From NCBI RefSeq assembly GCF_015355755.1, contig NZ_JACVEE010000001.1:2356001-2420000 (forward strand): DNA of 64,000 nt, written 5' to 3'. Position 1 is the stretch's first letter. Each line of letters begins with the position of its first letter. Source of the DNA: Nocardia sp. XZ_19_385. Its GTDB lineage: Bacteria > Actinomycetota > Actinomycetes > Mycobacteriales > Mycobacteriaceae. Shown here piece after piece: positions 8,231 through 17,010 of this stretch. Made by a program: the position numbers and the translations under genes. The notes under the pieces are model-generated. The model searched no databases and had not been told where the DNA came from. It was given only the letters and a program-made list of their open reading frames with translations.

Positions 8231-10644
8231 TTGGTCAGCCACGCGATGAGCCGTTCGGTGCTCGTGATCAACTCGCGCATGGTGCGATCGATCGGCACGT
8301 GCGCTGCGGCGGTGACGTCCCGCAGCGCGGGGACCAGCCATTTCGCCTCGGTGGCGAGGTGGGCGTTCAGGTCGTCGACGTTGTAGGTCACGCCCATCAC
8401 CGCCAGCGCCACCATGGCCCGGGTGGTGTGCGCCGATTCCAGATGGCGTTCCACCTCCCGGTGATGCATGCCCTCGACGAGCAGGTTGCGCCGGGCTCGG
8501 GCCTGGCTGGCGGCCTCCACCGCGGACCGGCAGCAGGTGGCGACCAGTTCGTCGGCGATGGCGGGCGGGAGCTGTGGGGTGCGGACCAGCGAGCGCGCGT
8601 CGTCGAGATAGCGGCGCACCGGGTCGCTGGACACCCGCACCTCCACCACCGAACGCTCCCGCCGCTGCACTTCCAAAACCCTTGCCGCCAACTGCATTCG
8701 GCGGACCGCCTCGGCCAGGCGCTCGTCGTGGGTGAACACGATGACCTGCCGGGTGGCGGCGACCGCGGCCAGCACCCGGGCCAGGCCGTCCACCTTCGCC
8801 GGGTCCATGGCCTGCACCGGATCGTCGATCATGACGAAACGGAACGGACTGTGCTCGACGGTGGCCCGCGGCAGGAACAACGACAGGCCCAGCGCGTGCA
8901 GTTCGCCCTGGCTCATCACGCCCAGGGCGGCGCTCTCCACCTCGTCGACGGTGACGTCCAGCAGCACACGCCGGGCGGTTCCGGCGTTGCCCTGCAAGCG
9001 AATTCCGCCGAGTTCGACATTGCTCTGCTGGCGCAGGGTGCGCCACACCCAGCGGGCGGTGGTCTCCAGCGGGGACATGCGCTCGTCGCGCAGACCGGAG
9101 GTGGCCGACTTGAGCCAGTCCTCGGCGCGTTTGGCGGTGCGCAGTTCGCCGGCGCGCAAGGCGACTTGGCGCGCGTTGTCCAGCCAGCTCGCGATACGCG
9201 GGACCAGCGGGGCCCACACCTCGTCGAGCCGGTCGAGCTCCTTGCGGGTGCCCTGCTGTAGCAGCGCGAGTTCGTCGACGAGCCGGGAGTGCGCACTGCG
9301 CAAGCGATCCGGAAGATCCGGGGTGTAGTCGGTGGAAGCCAGGGCGGACCAGTCCGACCAGGCGCGGTGGACCGCGGTGGTGTCGACGGTCGGCGGGTTG
9401 CGCGGATCGAAATCCAGCTCCGGCGGGACCTGATCGGGCAGCGAACGCGCGGCGCGAGTGGCCTCCCGCAAGCGGGTCTTGGCGGTCGTCAGCGCGTCGA
9501 CCCGGGCTGACAGCTGGGCGATCTCGGCGTCGGCGGCACGGGCCCAGTCCGTGTCGAGGGTGCCGCGGCCGCACACCGGGCAGGGGCAGTCGCCACTGGC
9601 GTCGGCGTGCACGCGCGCGCGGCGCAACAACTCCAGGACCCGCAGGTCCGCTTCGGCGTCGGCGGTCGCGTCGCGTTCCAGGGCCGCGCCGCAGGCGGCC
9701 AGCCGGTCGGCGATCTCGTCCACCTGTTCGCTGGTCGGCAGGGCGAGGCGGACGATGGCGCGCAAGCCGTCGGGGCCGCTCGCGTCGTCGGCGCGGCCGG
9801 ACATGTGACGGCTCACCGCGGTCAAATCGGGCTGGGCGGGGCGCAGCAACTTGGCCATGCGGGTGGCGCGGTCGTCGGCGAGCGCGTCCAGCGCGTCGAC
9901 CAGAGCCACCCGTTCCACTCGGGAATCGCGGGCCGCGCGCTCCAAGGACAAGCGGCGGGACCGGATTCGCTCCTGCGCCACCGTCAGTTCGTCCAGGCCG
10001 AGCAGCTGGTGCAGCGCGTCGAACAGGTCGCTCGGTTTGCCGTCGACCAGCGCGCCGAGTTCGCTGTAGGACAGGAACGGGCGGTAGAGCTCGAGGACCG
10101 GCGCCCAGCGGGTGGGGTCGAAGCGTGAATTCGCCTGCGTGGCCCGGTTTTCGGTCCAGTGCGCCTCCGCCAGCTGCGCTTGCGGCTGCCACTCCTTCAC
10201 GATGGTGATCTCGGGATCGCTTCCGGCGGTGAGCAATTCCAGTTCGATGCGGGTCGAATCGCCGGTGTGCAGGTTGCGCCAGCCTTCGCGCCAAGCGGCC
10301 GATCGCCCGTCCCAGCGGCGATTACCACCCGTCAGCGCCAGCTCGGCGGCCTCGGCGAAACTCGACTTGCCGCTGCCGTTGCGGCCCACCACCAGCGTCA
10401 GGCCGGGGCCGGGCGGCAGCTCCAGGGTCGTCTCCTGGCCGATGCCGCGGAAGCCGCGCACCCGGATCGCCTTCAGGAAAATCCCGGTATCGTCGAAACC
10501 AATTGTCCGGTCCGTGGATTCGGCGCCACCCAGCGCGCGCAGCACAGCCTGCGCGACATCCGGGGTGACCGCGGGATCATCGGCAAGGCGGCGAGCCACC
10601 ACCTCCGTGAGGCGCGGTACTGCCTCGGTGGCCGCATCGGCCAT
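8227..10644 (-). CDS. SMC/Rad50-like AAA ATPase with zinc-hook motif
   Basis: 805 residues. Walker A is GRNGSGKSS (about residue 90). The middle has coiled-coil segments around a CPCPVCGRG hook (about residue 360), followed by an ABC-type signature MSQGEL, Walker B FVMIDDPVQAMD and the H-loop VIVFTHDE. The architecture matches the RecF/Rad50/RloC group of AAA_23 ATPases. It has no obvious fused nuclease. The first 45 residues are an extra helical segment before the ATPase core. GGAGGG precedes the ATG. With the overlapping 147-aa gene it forms a two-gene operon typical of defence or DNA-repair modules; the specific role is unknown. Confidence 0.88.
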   Translation of the reverse strand: MADAATEAVPRLTEVVARRLADDPAVTPDVAQAVLRALGGAESTDRTIGFDDTGIFLKAIRVRGFRGIGQETTLELPPGPGLTLVVGRNGSGKSSFAEAAELALTGGNRRWDGRSAAWREGWRNLHTGDSTRIELELLTAGSDPEITIVKEWQPQAQLAEAHWTENRATQANSRFDPTRWAPVLELYRPFLSYSELGALVDGKPSDLFDALHQLLGLDELTVAQERIRSRRLSLERAARDSRVERVALVDALDALADDRATRMAKLLRPAQPDLTAVSRHMSGRADDASGPDGLRAIVRLALPTSEQVDEIADRLAACGAALERDATADAEADLRVLELLRRARVHADASGDCPCPVCGRGTLDTDWARAADAEIAQLSARVDALTTAKTRLREATRAARSLPDQVPPELDFDPRNPPTVDTTAVHRAWSDWSALASTDYTPDLPDRLRSAHSRLVDELALLQQGTRKELDRLDEVWAPLVPRIASWLDNARQVALRAGELRTAKRAEDWLKSATSGLRDERMSPLETTARWVWRTLRQQSNVELGGIRLQGNAGTARRVLLDVTVDEVESAALGVMSQGELHALGLSLFLPRATVEHSPFRFVMIDDPVQAMDPAKVDGLARVLAAVAATRQVIVFTHDERLAEAVRRMQLAARVLEVQRRERSVVEVRVSSDPVRRYLDDARSLVRTPQLPPAIADELVATCCRSAVEAASQARARRNLLVEGMHHREVERHLESAHTTRAMVALAVMGVTYNVDDLNAHLATEAKWLVPALRDVTAAAHVPIDRTMRELITSTERLIAWLTK

Positions 10645-11015
10645 ACGACAAACCCTCCACCCCGATCGGCAAATTCGAGCGAAACGCTACCCGACAGCGG
10701 GAATTTCGCCCACCGGCGGCGGGGACTACTCGGAGAGATCCGAATCTGCCCGCGAAGGATGGTATGGCCATCGAATGAGCCCCCCACACTCGATGTCCAC
10801 CCCTCGCCAACCCACGCGGGCAGCTCGAAGTGTGGCACCCGGAATGGGTGGCTCGGACGGAGCCGAACAGAACAGGATGCCAGATATCGGACATTCAGCG
10901 CAAGGGTGTCTTTCCGGCCGAATCCGGCAGGTGCACAATTCGGTTGGCTCGGAGGACGGTCATCTGTCGGTGGGGTGCGGTAGGAATTCGGTCAACGGAC
11001 GAGAATGGGGCGGCG
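10645..11015 (+). other. 371-bp divergent intergenic region
   Basis: Separates the ATPase operon (leftward) from the MoxR/VWA operon (rightward). One frame stays open through part of it into the 11016 gene, but it shows no domain and in particular no CxC...CxH SWIM zinc finger. No clear -10/-35 pair, palindrome or small gene was found. Confidence 0.6.
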
Positions 11016-13733
11016 ATGAACCAGACCGGAGCGCAGGTCAGCACACCTGCCGCGCGACAGCGCGAGGTGCGGGTCGGCGCTGGGCTGGCGGAACTCGACA
11101 TCTGGCTCGGGGACCAGGTGCGCACCGGGCTCGCCCAGACCGATCGATCGCGAAAGGTCTTCGCGGCGATGGCGGCCCGGATGGTCGACGCGCAAGCGCC
11201 CGGGGTGGCGGCGGTGCTGCGGCGACTGCCCGAAATCGTCGCGGGCCACGCGGATTGGCCCGAGCTTTTACTGCGTGAGTACGCGCGGTTGCACCTGCTC
11301 ATCGCGGCGCACCGGCGGCTCGCGGAGCTCGCTCCTCCATTGCAGGCCAGCGTGCGGACGCATATCGGGTATCCCACGCGCACCGCGAGTGTGCGCGAGG
11401 AACCGGCGGTACGTGACCAGTGGATGGTGCTCGGCGTCCGGATGACCGAGGAAGAGCGGCTGCATACCCGGCGAACTTGGTTGTACGGCCGTCGGACTCA
11501 GCGGTGGGCGCTGCTGGTCGAGCACAGTTTCGGCACGGCGGATTTTCCGAAGGACGTGCCCGCTCTGGGCATGATGGCCGAGGCGGATGTGCACTACTAC
11601 CCAGGTGCGGCACCGCTGCGCGCGTTGTGGGGCGAGCGTTACGACGGTGACGAGCCGTTCACCACGCTGCCGCGCGCATCCGAATCCGCCAACTTCGCGG
11701 GAACGGTTAGTCTCGCATTGGCCGCGCAAGCGCGGGCGCTGGCCGCTGATCCGTGGCTGTGGGCATGGCCGGTTCTACTCACCGACGTCGTTCCGGTCGT
11801 CGACGAAAATGGCTGGCAGATAACGGAATCCAGTGGCGCGGCGCTGCCGTTGACTGAGGGCGAGACTCCGTGGCAGCTGCTGGGGATCTCCGGCGGGCAT
11901 CCGGTGACGGTGATCGGCGAGTGGACGGCGGCCGGACTGGTGCCGTTCTCGGTGTTCGCCACAGGCGAGGTGATCGATCTCGAGGCCGAGCGCGGGCCTG
12001 GAGTGCGCGGCTCCGCGGCGACCGCCGGAAGCGAACACCTGACCTCGGTCGCCTTGCTGGGCACCGCGCGACGAGCTGTGGACACCGCCCAATTGGGAGA
12101 GCAGGTCGGCGAGGTGGCCGGGCGACTGACCACTGACCCGGCAATGCTGCTACTCGAATCCGTGGCGCTGCAGGACGCTTTCGCACGCGGCGGCGCGCTT
12201 GCCACCAGTACGGACCTGCCGGAGCCCGCTCCCGACGACGCACGGCGGCAACTGCCCGCCGCCGCGGCTCAACGGCTGGCCAAGATGCTGCGCGAGCGTT
12301 CGGTGTTTCTGCCGGAATGGTTCGATGCCGCAGCGCCGCACGATTTCCGGGCACCCGATGCGCTGTGCGCCCTGCTGCTCGAGCAGGCCAGCGCTCATGC
12401 GGGATTGCGCCCGCTCCTGCTGCGCTTGGCCGGGGAACGCGGGCGATGGCTCGCGGCACAGCATCCGGACTGGCGAAAACTAGAGTGGCCTAGCGAGTCC
12501 GAGGGTGGCGCCGGCGATACCCCGGCGAGCTGGCTGTCCGCCAAACCCGCCGAACGGCTGGCGTGGTTCACACGCCTGCGCCACCGGGATCCGGACGCTG
12601 CCCGAGAGATGCTCACGCAAGCTTGGCCGAAGGAATCCGGGGCGGTCAAAGCTGAACTACTGGCCACGTTCTCAGAGGCGCTGTCGGTGAAGGACGAATC
12701 ACTACTCGAAGCCGCACTGGATGATCGCCGCGCCGATGTACGGCGCACCGCCTCTGGTCTCCTGGCGCTGCTACCGGATTCGGCGTTCGGCCAGCGCATG
12801 ACGGCGCGGGCACGGGCCTGGCTCCGCATCGAGCCATCCACAGCGCCCGGCGCGGCGCGATTCGTCATCGACTTGCCCAACCCGCTCGACACCGCCGCAC
12901 GCCGCGACGGGATGTTCGACCGCCCAGTCGAATTCACCTACCGCTGGAATGGAACACCCGATCCCACCGCCGGGCGGCTCCGCCAATTGGTCGCCGCGAC
13001 ACCGCTTCACCACTGGCAGACATTGATCAGCGCGACCAACACGTCCTCAGGCGTTTCGAATGGTCCAGCCAATTCCGCTGCGGGAGATCACCCCTCGTCC
13101 CCGCCCATGCCCACAACGTCACCGCTAACCGAGGGCAACCCCGCCGTTCGCCGGAAGGGTGAAGGCGTTGTCTACTCGGGTTCGCCGGATCAGGAATTCT
13201 GCATCCCCGAGGAGGTGATCCGGGTCGGAGTGGACGAGCGGTTCCGGCAGCCGCTGTTCGACGGCTGGGTGGATGCCACGCTGGCACAACATGATTCCGC
13301 GTGGGCGAAAGCGCTGTTCGAAGCGGGAGTGCCTTCGGATGTGGCGTTGCTGCGCCGACGCGAGCTGTTCGCGCTGCTGCCCGAGGACGATCGGGTGCGG
13401 CATCTGCTGCGGTTGGATGGGGCCTGGATCTCCGAGATCGAGGCGCTGCTGCCGGCGATGGGGCATCCGTGGCCGGAAGCGCTGGCGCAGCATCTGATTC
13501 TGTTGTTGTTCGAACGTTCGCGGGTCGCGGCGCAGCGGGCCGGGGCGCACGGATCCGGGCCCGCGGCGCATCGGTCGTTGCTGGTGGCCGCGGCCGCGCA
13601 TCTGCCGGTCAGTGCGGCGGGGATGGCCGCCGTGGTGGCCCGGCGTTGCGAAGACCCCGGCTGGCAGCAAGCATTCGATCGGCTCGCCCGCGATCTCACC
13701 CACCGCTCGATGATGCTCGAGGAGCTGCAGTGA
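11016..13733 (+). CDS. SWIM-protein C-terminal region fused to DUF5691
   Basis: 905 residues from the ATG at 11016 (MNQTGAQV). Residues about 20-360 (AGLAELDIWL, AARMVDAQAPGVA, HYYPGAAPLRAL) match what I know of the region following the zinc finger in actinobacterial SWIM proteins. From about residue 385 (SVALLGTARR) to the end it matches DUF5691, a helical repeat-like domain. In other actinobacteria these are normally two adjacent genes; here they form one frame and the SWIM finger itself is missing. It heads an operon in which every junction is a 4-base overlap. A role as scaffold or substrate handler for the MoxR ATPase is inferred. Confidence 0.8.
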   Translation: MNQTGAQVSTPAARQREVRVGAGLAELDIWLGDQVRTGLAQTDRSRKVFAAMAARMVDAQAPGVAAVLRRLPEIVAGHADWPELLLREYARLHLLIAAHRRLAELAPPLQASVRTHIGYPTRTASVREEPAVRDQWMVLGVRMTEEERLHTRRTWLYGRRTQRWALLVEHSFGTADFPKDVPALGMMAEADVHYYPGAAPLRALWGERYDGDEPFTTLPRASESANFAGTVSLALAAQARALAADPWLWAWPVLLTDVVPVVDENGWQITESSGAALPLTEGETPWQLLGISGGHPVTVIGEWTAAGLVPFSVFATGEVIDLEAERGPGVRGSAATAGSEHLTSVALLGTARRAVDTAQLGEQVGEVAGRLTTDPAMLLLESVALQDAFARGGALATSTDLPEPAPDDARRQLPAAAAQRLAKMLRERSVFLPEWFDAAAPHDFRAPDALCALLLEQASAHAGLRPLLLRLAGERGRWLAAQHPDWRKLEWPSESEGGAGDTPASWLSAKPAERLAWFTRLRHRDPDAAREMLTQAWPKESGAVKAELLATFSEALSVKDESLLEAALDDRRADVRRTASGLLALLPDSAFGQRMTARARAWLRIEPSTAPGAARFVIDLPNPLDTAARRDGMFDRPVEFTYRWNGTPDPTAGRLRQLVAATPLHHWQTLISATNTSSGVSNGPANSAAGDHPSSPPMPTTSPLTEGNPAVRRKGEGVVYSGSPDQEFCIPEEVIRVGVDERFRQPLFDGWVDATLAQHDSAWAKALFEAGVPSDVALLRRRELFALLPEDDRVRHLLRLDGAWISEIEALLPAMGHPWPEALAQHLILLLFERSRVAAQRAGAHGSGPAAHRSLLVAAAAHLPVSAAGMAAVVARRCEDPGWQQAFDRLARDLTHRSMMLEELQ

Positions 13734-14827
13734 CCACTACCGATCTCGTGCCGGAGCTGCTGCGCCCGCACGCCGAACAGGCTTACGCCGCCGAACTGGC
13801 CGCGCTCGCCGCCACCGACGATCGTCCGCGCCCGCCGGGCTGGCGGATGTCGCCGTGGGCGGTGGTGACCTATCTGCTGGGCGGCGTGCTCGACGACGGC
13901 ACCGTGATCAGTCCGAAGTATGTGGGCCCGCGGCGGCTGATGGAGGTCGCGGTCGCCACTCTCGCCACCGACCGTGCGCTACTGCTGCTCGGCGTGCCCG
14001 GCACGGCCAAAACCTGGGTGTCGGAACACCTTTCGGCTGCCATCAGCGGCGCCTCCACCCTCCTGGTCCAGGGCACCTCCGGCACGGCCGAGGAATCGAT
14101 CCGTTACGGCTGGAACTACGCGCGGCTGCTCGCCGAGGGCCCGAGCGAAGGCGCGCTGGTCGCCTCCCCGGTCATGACCGCCATGCGCACCGGCGCGATC
14201 GCCCGCCTCGAGGAGCTCACCCGCATCCCCTCCGATGTACAGGACGCCCTGATCACCATCCTGTCGGAGAAGACCCTGCCGGTCCCCGAACTCGGCATCC
14301 AGGTCCAGGCCGCCAAGGGCTTCAACATCATCGCCACCGCCAACGACCGGGACCGCGGCGTCAACGAGCTCTCCTCGGCACTGCGCCGCCGCTTCAACAC
14401 CGTCGTGCTCCCGCTCCCCGCCAGCGAGGACGACGAGGTCGCCATCGTCATCCGCCGCGTCGAACAGCTCGGGGCGGCTTTGGAATTGCCCGCTATCCCC
14501 GCCGCCGACGAGGTCCGCCGCGTCGTCCGCGTCTTCCGCGAACTCCGCTCCGGCAGCACCGCCGACGGCCGCACCGCCCTCAAATCCCCCTCCGGCACCC
14601 TCTCCACCGCCGAGGCCATCTCCGTCATCACCAACGGCATCGCCCTGTCCGCCCACTTCGGTGACGGCACCCTCCGCCCCGCCGATATCGCCGGCTCGGT
14701 CCTCGGCGCCATCATCAAGGACCCGGTCTCCGACACCGCCATCTGGACCGAATACCTGGAAGCCGTAGTCCGCGAACGCCCCGACTGGTCCGACTTCTAC
14801 CGCGCCTGCCGCGAAATCAGCGAATGA
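13730..14827 (+). CDS. MoxR family AAA ATPase
   Basis: 365 residues starting at a GTG that overlaps the upstream stop (GTGA). Walker A is GVPGTAKTW, the Walker B region RLEELTRIPSDVQDALI, and sensor 1 IIATANDRD is followed by the arginine-finger stretch ALRRRFN. MoxR ATPases work as chaperone-like rings with VWA partners; the VWA protein here is two genes downstream. A longer frame opens 430 bases upstream but only overlaps the previous gene, so it was not used. Confidence 0.92.
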   Translation: MTTTDLVPELLRPHAEQAYAAELAALAATDDRPRPPGWRMSPWAVVTYLLGGVLDDGTVISPKYVGPRRLMEVAVATLATDRALLLLGVPGTAKTWVSEHLSAAISGASTLLVQGTSGTAEESIRYGWNYARLLAEGPSEGALVASPVMTAMRTGAIARLEELTRIPSDVQDALITILSEKTLPVPELGIQVQAAKGFNIIATANDRDRGVNELSSALRRRFNTVVLPLPASEDDEVAIVIRRVEQLGAALELPAIPAADEVRRVVRVFRELRSGSTADGRTALKSPSGTLSTAEAISVITNGIALSAHFGDGTLRPADIAGSVLGAIIKDPVSDTAIWTEYLEAVVRERPDWSDFYRACREISE

Positions 14828-17010
14828 CCTCGGCGGCCACGGACCCGCAAACGCGAGTCTTCGGGATACGCCATCACGGGCCGGGCTCGGCCCGCTCACT
14901 CCTGCAGGCGCTCAACGACTTCCAGCCCGACACGATCCTGATCGAAGGCCCCGCCGACGCCGACCCTCTGGTCGGCTTCGTCGCCGCCGAAGGCATGGCC
15001 CCGCCCGTCGCCTTGCTCGCTTACGTCCCGGATCAACCTGCCCGCGCGGCATTCTGGCCCTTCGCCGTCTTCTCCCCGGAGTGGCAGGCCATGCGATACG
15101 CCGCGGATCACGGTGTGCCCGTCCACTTCTGCGACCTCCCCTCAACTATGGTCTTGGCCGCCTGCGAAGAACCCGGCGACGCCATCGACCCGGTAGCCGA
15201 ACTCGCGGCCGCCGCCGGCCACGACGACACTGAACGCTGGTGGGACACCGTCCTCGAATCCGCCCCGCACCTGGACGCTTTCGACGCCATCACCGAAGCC
15301 ATGGCGGCACTGCGCACCGAGGCTCGCGTGGATGCGCACACATTGCGGCGTGAGGCGTATATGCGGCAGGTGCTGCGGAAGGCGCTCAAGGGTGGGGTGG
15401 GGCGGGTGGCGGTGGTGTGTGGGGCGTGGCATGCGCCGGCGTTGGCCGGGCCGCTCGGGCCCGCGGCGCCGGATGCGCGGTTGCTCAAGGGGTTGCCGAA
15501 GGTGAAGGCGACGGTGACGTGGGTGCCGTGGACGCATTCGCGGTTGGCGACCGCGTCGGGGTATGGGGCGGGGATCGATTCGCCGGGTTGGTATCACCAT
15601 TTGTTCAGTGCGACCGAGCAGCCGGTGGTGCGGTGGCTGACCAAGGTGGCGGGGGTGTTGCGAGCGCAGGATCTGCCGGTGTCGAGTGCGCATGTCATCG
15701 AATCGGTGCGGCTGGCAGAGACTTTGGCGGTGTTGCGGGGGCGGCCGTTGGCGGGGCTGTCGGAGGTGACCGAAGCCGTGCGGGCGGTGATGTGCGGTGG
15801 CGAGGAGACACTCGTACGGGTGGTCAACTCCGAGCTCGTCGTCGGCGAGGCGCTCGGGTCGGTGCCCGACGGTGCGCCCGCGGTTCCGCTGGACGCCGAC
15901 CTGCGGGCCCGGATCCGGACGCTGCGGATGAAGCAAGAGCCGCAAGCGAAAGCCCTCGACCTGGATCTGCGTAAGGACCGCGAACGCCAGCGGTCGCATT
16001 TGCTGCACCGGCTGCGGCTGCTCGGAATCCCCTGGGGTACCGAGGTATCCAGCGATATCCGGGGCACCGGCACGTTCCGGGAGAGCTGGTCGCTGCGCTG
16101 GCGGCCGGAGTTCGCGGTCGCGGTCATCGAGGCCTCGCGCTGGGGCACCACCATCGCCGCCGCGGCCGCCGCCAAGGTGCTCGACACCGCCGCCCGCCCC
16201 GACATCGACCTCGCCGACCTCACCGCCGCCTTGGAATCCGCGCTCCTCGCCGACCTCGGTCCGGCCACCGCGGGTTTGGTCGCCCGCCTGGAAACCGTTG
16301 CGGCCCTGGACCACGACGTCACCCACCTGCTCGCCGCCCTCCCCAGCTTGATCGGCACCCTGCGCTACGGCGACGTCCGCGGCACCGACACCGCCGCCCT
16401 GGCCCACGTCGCCGACAGCCTGCTGGTCCGCATCTGCGCGGGCCTCCCGAGCGCGGTCACCGCCTTGGACACCACCGCCGCCGAGCACCTCCGCACCCAA
16501 CTCGACGCCGCCCACACCGCCATCCACACCCGCGACAACCCCTGGGCCACCACCGAATGGCTAGCCGCCCTGCACCGCCTCGCCGACCGCGAAGACGTCC
16601 ACGGTGCTCTGGTCGGCCGCGCCGTCCGCCTGCTCTCCGACGCCGGCCGCATCGACCGACCCGACTCCGCCCGAAGGCTCTCCGCGGCCCTGTCCATCGG
16701 CCCAACTCCCGCCGCCAAAGCCGCCTGGATCGACGGCTTCCTCGGCAGCCGCGGCCTCCTCCTCGTCCACGACCGCCAACTCCTGCACCTCATCGACACC
16801 TGGCTGCACACCCTCACCGAAGACCAATTCATCACCACCCTCCCCCTCCTCCGCCGCACCTTCAGCACCTTCGAACCCGCCGAACGCCGCGCCATCGCCA
16901 ACACCCTCCGCACCCCGGAAACCCCCGAAACCCCACCCCCGATGCTCGACCCAGCCCGCGGAACTCCCGCGATGACCGCCGTCGCCCAAATCCTCGGAGC
17001 CACCCCATGA
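14824..17010 (+). CDS. DUF5682 family protein
   Basis: 728 residues, overlapping both neighbours by ATGA. The N-terminal third has GIRHHGPGSARSL, a buried Glu in ILIEGPAD, and VVCGAWHAPAL, a pattern recalling the EreA/ChaN/TraB hydrolase-like superfamily. The remainder is helical (the DUF5682 C-terminal region). DUF5682 proteins occur with MoxR and VWA genes in many bacteria (compare the E. coli yehLMPQ region), but the biochemical role is unknown. Third-codon usage flips between G-ending and C-ending blocks within the gene (for example 15300-15900 versus 16140-17000). Confidence 0.87.
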   Translation: MTSAATDPQTRVFGIRHHGPGSARSLLQALNDFQPDTILIEGPADADPLVGFVAAEGMAPPVALLAYVPDQPARAAFWPFAVFSPEWQAMRYAADHGVPVHFCDLPSTMVLAACEEPGDAIDPVAELAAAAGHDDTERWWDTVLESAPHLDAFDAITEAMAALRTEARVDAHTLRREAYMRQVLRKALKGGVGRVAVVCGAWHAPALAGPLGPAAPDARLLKGLPKVKATVTWVPWTHSRLATASGYGAGIDSPGWYHHLFSATEQPVVRWLTKVAGVLRAQDLPVSSAHVIESVRLAETLAVLRGRPLAGLSEVTEAVRAVMCGGEETLVRVVNSELVVGEALGSVPDGAPAVPLDADLRARIRTLRMKQEPQAKALDLDLRKDRERQRSHLLHRLRLLGIPWGTEVSSDIRGTGTFRESWSLRWRPEFAVAVIEASRWGTTIAAAAAAKVLDTAARPDIDLADLTAALESALLADLGPATAGLVARLETVAALDHDVTHLLAALPSLIGTLRYGDVRGTDTAALAHVADSLLVRICAGLPSAVTALDTTAAEHLRTQLDAAHTAIHTRDNPWATTEWLAALHRLADREDVHGALVGRAVRLLSDAGRIDRPDSARRLSAALSIGPTPAAKAAWIDGFLGSRGLLLVHDRQLLHLIDTWLHTLTEDQFITTLPLLRRTFSTFEPAERRAIANTLRTPETPETPPPMLDPARGTPAMTAVAQILGATP

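Noticed and set aside
8231..10294. N-terminal extension of the 147-aa gene giving an 835-residue frame
   Set aside because: The extension is only a shifted reading of the SMC-like ATPase gene. The ATG overlapping its stop is the proper start.
10645..11015. Possible SWIM zinc finger upstream of the DUF5691 fusion
   Set aside because: No CxC...CxH arrangement in any plus-strand frame; the open frame there has only scattered cysteines.
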